A stretch of DNA of 55,599 nucleotides from Actinomadura kijaniata NBRC 14229 (GTDB taxonomy: Bacteria; Actinomycetota; Actinomycetes; Streptosporangiales; Streptosporangiaceae), in assembly GCF_001552175.1 (NCBI RefSeq), contig NZ_BCQR01000068.1:1-55599 (forward strand), read 5' to 3'. The position numbers were made by a program, and so were the translations under genes. Below, piece by piece: positions 9,019 to 16,194 of the stretch (positions are counted from its first letter, which is position 1; every line of letters starts with the position of its first letter). The notes below the pieces were generated by a model, which saw only the letters and a list, made by a program, of their open reading frames with translations, did not search any database and was not told where the DNA came from.

Positions 9019-9219
9019 TCACCCGGTGAGGCGGCGCAGCAGCGTCCGCCACTCGTCGGCGGTGCACGGCAGCGCCGGCCCGCCGGGGTCCCTGCTGTCG
9101 CGGAACGCGCGGCCCGGCCCCACCCGGGCGACCTCGACGCACTCTCCCCTCTCATGGGAGTAGCTGCTCTTACGCCAGACGGGGGAGGTGTCCCCGCGCC
9201 CTTCCCCTACGCTGATCAT
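9019..9219 (-). CDS. DUF397 domain-containing small protein
   Basis: A 66-residue protein containing WRKSSYSHERGECVEVA, followed by FRDSRDPGGPALPCTADEW and a short C-terminal helix. This is the complete DUF397 pattern (WxKSSYS...CVEVA...RDSKDP...F). DUF397 proteins normally pair with Scr1-type XRE regulators and act in development or antibiotic control; their molecular role is poorly defined. Here no XRE gene is adjacent; the nearest are at 14 kb and 50 kb. ATG at 9219 gives the usual family length. A broken sigma-like gene lies upstream on the same strand. Confidence 0.85.
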   Translation of the reverse strand: MISVGEGRGDTSPVWRKSSYSHERGECVEVARVGPGRAFRDSRDPGGPALPCTADEWRTLLRRLTG

Positions 9220-9336
9220 GCGGGTGGATCCCTTTCGCGAGAAGCGGGTCGGCTCGTGCGGTGGCGGTCGTTCCCGGTTGTCTGTGGTGGGCTCGGGGGG
9301 CCGCCGCCGTGTGCTTCGTTCCGGGTCGGACCCGGG

Positions 9337-9370
9337 CGCGGGCCCCGCGACGGACGCCGCGGGGCCCGCG
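9337..9370 (-). terminator. Terminator hairpin downstream of the sigma-like remnant
   Basis: A perfect 13-bp G/C-only inverted repeat (9337-9349 and 9358-9370, loop of 8 nt) lies 12 bp past the stop at 9383 on the minus strand. It separates the sigma-like remnant from the DUF397 gene. Confidence 0.7.
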
Positions 9371-9382
9371 CCGTTCACCGGG

Positions 9383-9974
9383 TCAGGTCGGTCGCCGTGG
9401 CATCCGGGCTCCTCTCCTGGTCGTGCCGAGCGCGGCCAGCGCCAGCACCGCCTGCGCCGCCATCAGCCCCGCCCCGGTCAGCACCACCCACAGCCGCGCC
9501 GCGCTCTCGGCGAGGGTGAGCACCGTCCAGGGCACTCCCCCGACGACCGCGAGCATGGCGGCGACCTGCGCGTACCGCGACCGGGGCAGGCCTCGTTCCC
9601 CGGCCTGGGCGGCGACCTCGGCCGGTTCGCCGTTCCACCGCGTCCATCACGCGAGCCGCCAGCTCGCGCCGGTGCTCCTCCTCGTCCCCGGGGGAACGCG
9701 GCGGCGCGTCCTCCCCGTCCAGTTGCGCGCTCAGCGCCTCCAGCGCCGACCACTGCTCGTCCTCCGACACCGCGACGGCGTACTCCTTGAGGAGCTCGCC
9801 GTCCCGCCGGACGGCGGCGAGCTCGTCCAGCGCCGTGTTGTAGGCGACCTTGCGGACATGGCCCCACGGGCTGCTGCGGATCTCCTCCCGGTGCTCCCGG
9901 ACCCGCGTCCACGCCTGCTGCGCCACGTCCTCGGGGCTGACGCCCGAACCGGCCAGCAGCCTGCGCAGGAACAA
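9383..9974 (-). pseudogene. Frameshifted, N-terminally short sigma-70-like gene with membrane tail
   Basis: From 9974 the frame encodes LFLRRLLAGSGVSPEDVAQQ, then RVREHREEIRSSPWGHVRKV and AYNTALDELAAVRR. This resembles sigma-70 region 2 (AEDVAQEAW...RAWL...VARN...DELRRRR). After MDAVER, near 9630-9636, that frame degenerates into Arg/Gly-rich sequence. The frame shifted by one base instead gives GEPAEVAAQAGERGLPRSRY and two convincing hydrophobic segments (VAAMLAVVGGVPWTVLTLA, GLMAAQAVLALAALG), ending at 9383. A one-base indel would restore one protein. The 5' end is also unusual: a stop lies about 20 codons upstream and the only start is a TTG at 9974 without a clear ribosome site, so region 2 lacks its first helix. 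A sequencing error or a programmed shift cannot be excluded. Confidence 0.55.
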
Positions 9975-10124
9975 GGTCCCCGGGACCGCGGCCCCTGTAG
10001 GGGTGCGCCTCGCCCGTTTCCGTCGCCGCTGATTAGACGCGGACGGCCTACAAATGCCCGTGGTTCGCCCGGTGCGTCCCGTCTACGGTGGGATCGGGCG
10101 GCACGTGACGGGGCGGAGGTGTCC

Positions 10125-11357
10125 ATGTCGGTGGAGCGCGAGTGGCTGCGGGACTACATGGTCCTGGCGTTGCGGGTCGATCGCCTGCTGGGCGGGGGCG
10201 TGCTCGACTACCGGGGCCCGGCCGCCTGGAAGGAGCGGGTCGCCGCCGAGGAGCCGGTGCCCGCCGCGCGGCTGGCCGACGAGGCCGACCGGTTGCTGGC
10301 GGTCGTTCCGACGAACGGCGACGGGATGCTGGCCCCCGAGCGCGCCGACGCCCTGACCGGCCAGCTGCGGGCGATCCGGGCGGTGGCGCGGCGGGCGGCC
10401 GGCGAGGAGCGGCCGGTGGCCGAGTACGTGCGCGAGTGCCTCGGGATCGAGGTGCGGCGGCTGCCGGAGGAGGAGTTCGAGGAGGCGCACGAGGCGCTGG
10501 ACGCGGCGCTGCCGAAGGGCGGGGGGTCGGTGGCCGACCGCCTGCACGCCTGGCGGCGTGCGCACCGCCTGCCCGACGGCGACCGGGACCGCCTTCCCGG
10601 GCTGGTGGAACGGGCGGCGCGGGAGACGCGGGACCGCACCCGCGCGTTCGTCGGGCTGCCCGCCGACGACACCGTGGACTGCCAGGTGGTTCCGCGGGCG
10701 CACTTCCTGGCGGCGGGGGCCTACCTCGGCGGCCGGCGCGGCACGATCTTCGTCAACGGCGGGCTGCCGTTCAACCTGGCGGACCTGCTGATGGTGGTCG
10801 CGCACGAGGGGTACCCCGGGCACATCGCCGAGGCGCTGCTCAAGGAGATCCACCTGGTGGAGGGGCGGGGGTGGGAGGAGCAGCGCACGCGGTTCCTGCT
10901 GTCACCGCAGTTCGTGCTGAGCGAGGGGATGGGCCTGCACGCGCACGCCATGGTCTTCGCCGGGGACGAGGGGCAGCGCTGGCTGCACGCGCATGTGCTG
11001 CCGCAGTTCGGCATCGCGCCGGACGGGAGCGACTTCGCCGCGATCCACGACGCGCGGGACGTGCTGTGGGGCGCGTGGGGCAACGCCGTGTTCCTGTCCG
11101 ACGAGGGCCGCTCCGAGGAGGAGGTCGCCGCCTACCTCACGCGGTGGGGGCTGCTGGAGGAGCACGAGGTGGCGACGGTGCTGGCGCTGCTGGCCTCGCC
11201 GTTCCTGCGCCCCTACGTGTTCGGCTATTACCACGGCAGGCGCCTGCTCCAGGGTTGGCTGGCCGGTCCGGAGCGGAACGACCGCTACCGCCGCCTGCTG
11301 ACCGAGCCGTTCACCCCGCGGCGGATCCTCGCCGAGCTCCCTTCCGCCGGATCCTGA
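10125..11357 (+). CDS. DUF885-like putative zinc metallopeptidase
   Basis: A 410-residue soluble protein without signal peptide. HEGYPGH at residues 227-232 is an HExxxGH-type zinc-binding motif characteristic of the DUF885/M32-like group. LSEGMGLHAH about 35 residues later provides the third ligand (E267), and YYHGRRLLQGW near the C-terminus is also family-typical. It probably hydrolyses peptides in the cytoplasm; no substrate is known. ATG at 10125 follows GGAGG closely. It stands alone, preceded by the sigma-like remnant on the other strand, and its last 47 bp overlap the end of the convergent DUF6204-like gene. Confidence 0.75.
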   Translation: MSVEREWLRDYMVLALRVDRLLGGGVLDYRGPAAWKERVAAEEPVPAARLADEADRLLAVVPTNGDGMLAPERADALTGQLRAIRAVARRAAGEERPVAEYVRECLGIEVRRLPEEEFEEAHEALDAALPKGGGSVADRLHAWRRAHRLPDGDRDRLPGLVERAARETRDRTRAFVGLPADDTVDCQVVPRAHFLAAGAYLGGRRGTIFVNGGLPFNLADLLMVVAHEGYPGHIAEALLKEIHLVEGRGWEEQRTRFLLSPQFVLSEGMGLHAHAMVFAGDEGQRWLHAHVLPQFGIAPDGSDFAAIHDARDVLWGAWGNAVFLSDEGRSEEEVAAYLTRWGLLEEHEVATVLALLASPFLRPYVFGYYHGRRLLQGWLAGPERNDRYRRLLTEPFTPRRILAELPSAGS

Positions 11358-11658
11358 CGGCGCGCAGGTCGGTGACGGCCGTCCGCAGGATCTCGTGGGG
11401 ATGACCGTGCCCCTCCAGGATCTCCATCGCCCGCAGCAGCGCGTCGTCCTCGTCGTCGTCCGGTCCGGCCGGGATCTGGACGCGGAAGCTGAACACCGAC
11501 AGCGTCGCGTCGGGGCTGAACGTGCCCTCCTCGGTGAACGCCGTCTCGTGGGCGTCGGCGGCGCGCAGGACGGCGCGCGACTCCTCGGAGAGCTCGCCGA
11601 ACCTGCCGCGCACGGTGACGCGGAACGCGGGAACGGTCGCGGGAACGGTCATCGTCAT
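11311..11658 (-). CDS. DUF6204-like small protein
   Basis: A 115-residue protein starting at ATG 11658, which overlaps the TetR stop as ATGA, so translation is probably coupled. The N-terminus AFRVTVRGRFGELSEESRAVL, then ETAFTEEGTFSPDATLSVFSFRVQI, fits the small actinobacterial DUF6204 family. That family usually accompanies TetR regulators. Its biochemical function is unknown. The C-terminal Arg/Lys-rich end runs 47 bp into the 3' end of the convergent peptidase gene. The family name is from memory of the pattern, so moderate certainty. Confidence 0.7.
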   Translation of the reverse strand: MTMTVPATVPAFRVTVRGRFGELSEESRAVLRAADAHETAFTEEGTFSPDATLSVFSFRVQIPAGPDDDEDDALLRAMEILEGHGHPHEILRTAVTDLRAVRIRRKGARRGSAAG

Positions 11659-12293
11659 CCCTTCCGGACGGCGTAGGTCAGGGCGCGTTCGCCGAGCAGG
11701 GTCTCGGCCTCGTCCAGCAGGGTCAGCAGGGCCTCGGCCGTCGCGTCGGGGGTGTGCCCGGCCAGGGCGTGCCGGCCCGACTCGGCCAGCACGTGGGCGT
11801 GCAGCCAGCCGATCTGTCCCGCGACCAGGGCGGGCAGCGGGTCGTCGGGGTCCGCGCCGGTCTCCTTGGCCAGCTCGGCGGCGAGCGCGGCGACCATCTG
11901 GACGTGCAGGTCTTCCAGCCGGGCGACGAGCGTGGGCGCGGCGCGCACCATCTCCAGGAAGCGGCCGAAGCCCTCGGTCAGCCCGAGGTCGCGGTCCCGG
12001 CGGCGCAGCTCGTCGCGCAGCCGCCGCAGCACCGCCGCGAACGCCGACTCGCCGGGGTCGCGGTCCCGGACGATCGCGGCCAGCCGGTCCGGCGAGGCCT
12101 GGTCGGGCGGCAGGACCAGGTCCTCCTTGGCCTCGAAGTAGTTGTAGACGGTGTTGACCGAGACGTCGGCGGCCTCCGCGACCTCGGCGATCGTGACGTG
12201 GTCGAACCCGCGCTCGGCGAACAGCCGCGCCGCCGTCCCGGCGATGCGGCGCCGCGTCTGCCGCTTCTTGCGCTCCCGGAGTCCCTCGGTCAT
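11655..12293 (-). CDS. TetR/AcrR-family transcriptional regulator
   Basis: A 212-residue repressor. The N-terminal helix-turn-helix covers about residues 10-55 (ARLFAERGFDHVTIAEVAEA, then VSVNTVYNYFEAKEDLV), the standard TetR DNA-binding domain. The remaining helices form a ligand-binding domain of unknown specificity. It is divergent from the DrrA/DrrB-like ABC exporter with a 73-bp shared intergenic region containing imperfect direct repeats. It probably represses that exporter and itself, releasing on binding a toxic compound. The downstream DUF6204-like gene overlaps its stop codon. Confidence 0.92.
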   Translation of the reverse strand: MTEGLRERKKRQTRRRIAGTAARLFAERGFDHVTIAEVAEAADVSVNTVYNYFEAKEDLVLPPDQASPDRLAAIVRDRDPGESAFAAVLRRLRDELRRRDRDLGLTEGFGRFLEMVRAAPTLVARLEDLHVQMVAALAAELAKETGADPDDPLPALVAGQIGWLHAHVLAESGRHALAGHTPDATAEALLTLLDEAETLLGERALTYAVRKG

Positions 12294-12310
12294 GGGCGAA
12301 GTCTAACCGC

Positions 12311-12350
12311 ATTCCAAAGTTTAAGTCGATTGCAAGTTTTCAGTCCGTTG
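12311..12350. promoter_or_regulatory. Candidate TetR operator/promoter region (imperfect direct repeats)
   Basis: The unusually A/T-rich gap between the TetR and ABC exporter genes carries two similar 18-19-nt units, CAAAGTTTAAGTCGATTG and GCAAGTTTTCAGTCCGTTG, side by side. TTGCAA (12330-12335) could serve as a -35 for the exporter. Direct rather than inverted symmetry is atypical for TetR operators, so this is tentative. Confidence 0.4.
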
Positions 12351-12366
12351 TGATTTCATCCCCGGC

Positions 12367-13140
12367 ATGAACGACGACGTCATCAAGGTCCGGGGACTGA
12401 CCCGGACGTTCCGGCTGCGAAGCGGGCCGGTGCACGCGGTGCGCGGCATCGACCTGTCCGTGCCGGAGGGCGAGATCCTCGGCCTCCTCGGCCCGAACGG
12501 CGCGGGCAAGACCACCACCCTGCGCATGCTCGCCACGCTGCTGCCGCCCACCGGCGGACGGGCCGAGATCGCGGGCCACGACCTGCGGCGGGACCCCGCC
12601 GGGGTGCGAAGGCGCATCGGCTACGTGGCGCAGTCGGGCGGGCTCGACCCGTCCTGCCCCGTGCGCGAGGAGCTGGTCACCCAGGGCCGCCTGCACCGGC
12701 TGCCGCGCGGCGAGGCCCGCGCCCGCGCGGCCGAGCTGGCCGCCGCGCTCGACCTGACCGGCCTGCTGGACCGCCCGACCGCCGCGCTGTCGGGCGGCCA
12801 GCGGCGGCGCGTCGAGATCGCGCTCGGCCTCGTCAACCGTCCCGCCGTGCTGTTCCTGGACGAGCCGACCACCGGCCTGGACCCCGGCGCCCGCGCCGAG
12901 ATGTGGGACCTGGTGCGCCGGGCGCGGGCGGACTTCGGCACCACCGTCGTCCTGACCACCCACTACCTGGACGAGGCCGACGCGCTGGCCGACCGGATCG
13001 TGGTGGTGGACGCCGGGGCCGTGGTCGAGGAGGGGACGCCCGCCGACCTGAAGGCCCGGCACGGCGGCGGCAGCCTCCAGGACGCGTTCCTGGCGATCAC
13101 GGGCCGGTCCGTTCCGGACACCGCGCCCGTCGCCGTCTGA
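12367..13140 (+). CDS. ABC transporter ATP-binding protein, DrrA-like
   Basis: A 257-residue ATPase with Walker A GPNGAGKTT (about residues 42-50), Q-loop region YVAQSGG, signature LSGGQRRRVEIALGL, Walker B VLFLDEPTTGLDP and the H-loop TTHYLDEAD. The order and the short C-terminal extension match daunorubicin-resistance (DrrA) type drug exporters. It energises the membrane partner encoded 17 bp downstream. ATG at 12367 has no obvious Shine-Dalgarno sequence, so initiation may be near-leaderless. Control by the divergent TetR gene is likely. Confidence 0.95.
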   Translation: MNDDVIKVRGLTRTFRLRSGPVHAVRGIDLSVPEGEILGLLGPNGAGKTTTLRMLATLLPPTGGRAEIAGHDLRRDPAGVRRRIGYVAQSGGLDPSCPVREELVTQGRLHRLPRGEARARAAELAAALDLTGLLDRPTAALSGGQRRRVEIALGLVNRPAVLFLDEPTTGLDPGARAEMWDLVRRARADFGTTVVLTTHYLDEADALADRIVVVDAGAVVEEGTPADLKARHGGGSLQDAFLAITGRSVPDTAPVAV

Positions 13141-13157
13141 CAAGGGAGGGTCATTCC

Positions 13158-13907
13158 ATGCTGGGTGACATCGGAGTCGTGTTCGGCCGTTACCTGCGCG
13201 CCACGCTGCGGTCGAAGACGAACCTGTTCTTCGGGATGCTGCAACCGCTGCTGTTCCTGGCCCTGTTCGGGCCGCTGCTGACCCGGCTCGACCTGGGAAC
13301 GGCCGGGTCGTCGTGGCAGACGTTCGTGCCGGGCGTGCTGGTGCAGCTGGCCCTGCTCGGCGGGTCGTTCGTGGGGCTGGGCATCCTGATGGACCGCAAC
13401 CTGGGGGTGGTCGACCGGATGCGGGCCACCCCGGTCGGCCCGGTCGCGCTGCTGCTGGGCCGGACGCTGCGGGACGTGGTCCAGCTCGTGGCGCAGTCGG
13501 TGCTGCTGGTGCTGCTGGCGCTGGCCTTCGGGTTCCGCGCGCCGGTGGCCGGGGTGCTGGCGGGGCTGGCGTTCGTGGCGGTGCTGTCCATGGCGCTGGC
13601 GGCGCTGTCGTACGGGCTGGCGATGAACGTCCGCACGTCCCCGGAGTTCGCCGCCGTCACCAACACCGCCGTCATGCCGCTGATGCTGGCGTCGGGCCTG
13701 CTGCTGCCGATGAGCCTCGCGCCGGGCTGGCTGGACGGGATGTCGCGCGCGGTGCCGTTCCGGTACACCGTGGACGCGGTGCGGGAGGTGTTCCTCGGCC
13801 ACTACGCCAACGGCACCGTCGCCGCCGGCGCCGCGGTGACCGCCGGGCTGGCGGCGCTGTGCCTGGTGGCCGCCGCCCGGTTGTTCCGCCGCGCGGTCTC
13901 CCTCTGA
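13158..13907 (+). CDS. ABC-2 type transporter permease, DrrB-like
   Basis: A 249-residue membrane protein with six predicted helices. NLFFGMLQPLLFLALFGPLL sits at the N-terminus, MDRNLGVVDRMRATPVGPVALLLGR in the conserved cytoplasmic loop, and FRYTVDAVREVFLGH before the last helix; all are typical of DrrB/ABC-2 permeases. GGGAGGG lies just upstream of ATG 13158. It pairs with the preceding ATPase to export a hydrophobic compound; the substrate is unknown. Confidence 0.93.
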   Translation: MLGDIGVVFGRYLRATLRSKTNLFFGMLQPLLFLALFGPLLTRLDLGTAGSSWQTFVPGVLVQLALLGGSFVGLGILMDRNLGVVDRMRATPVGPVALLLGRTLRDVVQLVAQSVLLVLLALAFGFRAPVAGVLAGLAFVAVLSMALAALSYGLAMNVRTSPEFAAVTNTAVMPLMLASGLLLPMSLAPGWLDGMSRAVPFRYTVDAVREVFLGHYANGTVAAGAAVTAGLAALCLVAAARLFRRAVSL

Positions 13908-13956
13908 CGCCGGACGGTCCTGACACCGGGTGGTCCTGCCGCCGGGCGGCCCGGAG

Positions 13957-14838
13957 TCAGAGGTTGCGGATGATCCCGCGCAGGATGTCCAGGGTCTCCG
14001 TGGGCGGGCGGGCCTGGACGCCGAGGCGGTTCAGGACGTCGCGGTAGCGGGTGACCTCCAGCTGGCGGTCGGGGTAGGAGCCGCCCGCCAGGTGTTCGAG
14101 GTAGATGACGTCGGGCAGCTCACGCTCGGCGAACCGCAGCAGGGTGACCGGCCCCCGCACCAGCGCCTGGCCGCCGGCCGCCAGCGGCATCACCTGCACG
14201 GTGACGTTCGGGGCCTCGACGATGGCGGCCAGGTGCTCCAGCTGCTCGCGCATCGCGGCCGACCCGCCGATCATGCGCCGCAGCACCGCCTCGTCGATGA
14301 CCGCCCACAGCCGCACCGGGTCGGGGCGGTGCAGGATCTCCTGGCGGCGCAGGACCAGCTCGACGCGGCGCTCCACGTCCTCGCGGGCGATCCCGTGGTG
14401 CCGGGCGCGGATCACCGCGGCGGCGTAGCCGGGGGCCTGGAGCAGGCCGGGGACGTGCTGGATGTCATGGGTGCGGATCACCGCCGCGCCCTGCTCCAGC
14501 CCCAGGTAGGGCTCGAACCAGGACGGGATGACGGCGGCGTAGGGATGCCACCAGCCGGGGAGGTTGGCCTGCTCGGCCAGTTGCAGCAGCGGCTCGCGGC
14601 GCTCGGGCTCGGTGACGCCGTACAGCGTGAGCAGGTCGGCGATGTCGCGTTCCTTGAACGAGACCCGCCCCAGCTCCATCCGGCTGATCTTCGAGTGGGA
14701 GCCGCGGATGTGGTAGCCGGCCTGCGCGGGCGTGATCCCGGCGGCCTCCCGGTGCCGGCGCAGCTGGGCCCCCACCAGCATGCGCAGCACGGTCGGCCCC
14801 GACGACCCGGGCACCGCCCTCGTCCGGACGCCGGTCAT
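13957..14838 (-). CDS. Scr1-type XRE regulator with DUF5753 domain
   Basis: A 293-residue protein with a helix-turn-helix at about residues 18-80 (LGRVSFKERDIADLLTLYGV is the family hallmark). A DUF5753 domain follows: LPGWWHPYAAVIPSWFEPYL, then EQGAAVIRTHDIQHVPGLLQ, later LWAVIDEAVLRR and NVTVQVMPLAAGG. Proteins of this group regulate development and secondary metabolism in actinomycetes, usually beside DUF397 genes. Here its partner is instead a SAM methyltransferase, whose stop codon overlaps this ATG (ATGA at 14835-14838), so the two are coupled. Confidence 0.9.
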   Translation of the reverse strand: MTGVRTRAVPGSSGPTVLRMLVGAQLRRHREAAGITPAQAGYHIRGSHSKISRMELGRVSFKERDIADLLTLYGVTEPERREPLLQLAEQANLPGWWHPYAAVIPSWFEPYLGLEQGAAVIRTHDIQHVPGLLQAPGYAAAVIRARHHGIAREDVERRVELVLRRQEILHRPDPVRLWAVIDEAVLRRMIGGSAAMREQLEHLAAIVEAPNVTVQVMPLAAGGQALVRGPVTLLRFAERELPDVIYLEHLAGGSYPDRQLEVTRYRDVLNRLGVQARPPTETLDILRGIIRNL

Positions 14839-15650
14839 GCGCTCTTCCGTCCCACGGCACAGAACTCGTCCACCTCGGGCGGGTCCTCGAACGGGCTGGG
14901 CTCCGGCCGCCACCGCGACACCGGCACCACGCCCGGCTCCAGCGTCTCCAGCCCCTCGAAGTAGGCGGCGATCTGGTCGGGCGCGCGCAGGAAGTAGGGG
15001 GTGGTGCTGGCCTCGTTCCACAGCTTGATGGCGGTCTCGAAGCGTTCGCCGGTGACGACGTTGGTGCCGTCGGCGACCGCCAGGTGGCTCCCGGCGGGCA
15101 GTCCGGCGAGCAGCCGCCGCACGATCTCCTTCGCCTCGCCGTGGTCGGGGACGTGCCCGAGGATGTTCAGCAGCATCAGGCCGACCGGCCGCGACAGGTC
15201 CAGCGTGCGGCCCGCCTCGGCGAGGATCCTGTCGGTGTCGCGCAGGTCGGCGTCGACGTAGTCGGTCGCGCCCTGCGGCGTGCTGGTCAGCAGCGCGCGG
15301 GCGTGCGTGAGCACCAGCGGGTCGTTGTCGACGTACACGATCCGGGACTCGGGGGCGACGCGCTGGGCGACCTCGTGGGTGTTGTCGACGGTGGGCAGCC
15401 CGGTGCCGACGTCGAGGAACTGGCGGATGCCGCACTCCCCCGCCAGGTGCCGGACGGCCCGGGCCAGGAACAGCCGCGAGTACCGCGCGATGTCCACGAT
15501 CTCCGGGTACACCTCGCGGAACCGGTCACCCGCGGCCTGGTCGACCGGGTAGTTGTCCTTGCCGCCGAGCCAGTAGTTCCAGATCCTCGCCGACTGCGGG
15601 ATCGTGTCGTCGATCCGCGGCGGAACGGAACCCGGCGATGCGTCGGTCAC
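14835..15650 (-). CDS. SAM-dependent methyltransferase, DUF574/Methyltransf_19 family
   Basis: A 271-residue protein containing ARIWNYWLGGKDNYPVDQ (the R-x-x-N/Y-W-LGG-K-D/N-N hallmark), FLDVGTGLPTVDNTHEVAQ (motif I, SAM binding), VYVDNDPLVLTHARALL and LMLLNILGHV. This family is abundant in actinomycetes with linked XRE regulators; its methyl acceptors are not known. GTG at 15650 follows a perfect AAGGAGG. It is the first gene of a two-gene unit with the XRE regulator and diverges from the DGPF/ECF42 genes. Confidence 0.9.
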   Translation of the reverse strand: MTDASPGSVPPRIDDTIPQSARIWNYWLGGKDNYPVDQAAGDRFREVYPEIVDIARYSRLFLARAVRHLAGECGIRQFLDVGTGLPTVDNTHEVAQRVAPESRIVYVDNDPLVLTHARALLTSTPQGATDYVDADLRDTDRILAEAGRTLDLSRPVGLMLLNILGHVPDHGEAKEIVRRLLAGLPAGSHLAVADGTNVVTGERFETAIKLWNEASTTPYFLRAPDQIAAYFEGLETLEPGVVPVSRWRPEPSPFEDPPEVDEFCAVGRKSA

Positions 15651-15727
15651 GGGGAACGCCTCCTTGGGGGAACGGTGTGCACCGTCTGCACCCAATCTAA
15701 TGTTGCCCCGAAAAACCTTTCCCGTCG

Positions 15728-15751
15728 TGTCGAACCGGGCTCGGGTCGATC
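15728..15751 (+). promoter_or_regulatory. Predicted ECF42-type promoter before the DGPF gene
   Basis: TGTCGA (15728-15733), 13 nt, then CGATC (15747-15751), continuing into GACGCGT. The same two boxes with the same 13-nt spacer, and most of the spacer itself, recur at 17475-17498. TGTCGA is the -35 box known for ECF42 sigma factors. This predicts that the sigma gene inside the unit transcribes its own operon. Confidence 0.8.
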
Positions 15752-15804
15752 GACGCGTGGATGAGAGGCCGGATCGGACCGGCCGTCGACGACAGGAGAA
15801 CGCG

Positions 15805-16149
15805 ATGCGTTTCATGATGATGACCACCGGTGGCGCCGACGCTCCCCTCACCCCCGTGCAGGAGCGGGAGATGGGCGCGTTCATCGAGGAGATGAGCCGG
15901 GCCGGGGTGCTGCTGGCCACCGGCGGGCTCGACCCGCGCGGCAAGCACATCAAGTCCGAGGGCGGCAAGGTCACGGTGACCGACGGGCCGTTCAGCGAGG
16001 CCAAGGAGGTCGTCGTCGGGTTCGCGCTGATCGAGGCGCGGTCCGAGGAGGAGGCGATCGAGCTGTCCAAGCGGTTCTGGCGGATCGTCGGGGACGGCGA
16101 GGGCGTCGTGCAGCGGGTGTTCGGGCCGGAGGACGCGCCCGGCGCCTGA
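15805..16149 (+). CDS. YCII-related DGPF-domain protein
   Basis: A 114-residue ferredoxin-like protein. It has MRFMMMTTGG at the N-terminus and the diagnostic VTVTDGPFSEAKEVVVGF (DGPF) motif at about residues 50-67, then ARSEEEAIELSKRFW. DGPF proteins are the conserved genomic partners of ECF42 sigma factors and resemble YciI, but have no firmly established activity. AGGAG precedes ATG 15805. The ECF42-type promoter lies 53 bp upstream of the start and the sigma gene follows after 45 bp. Confidence 0.93.
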   Translation: MRFMMMTTGGADAPLTPVQEREMGAFIEEMSRAGVLLATGGLDPRGKHIKSEGGKVTVTDGPFSEAKEVVVGFALIEARSEEEAIELSKRFWRIVGDGEGVVQRVFGPEDAPGA

Positions 16150-16194
16150 CCCCGGGATTGCGGCGGACCGGGCCGGGGTGCTCTGATCGGCCGC

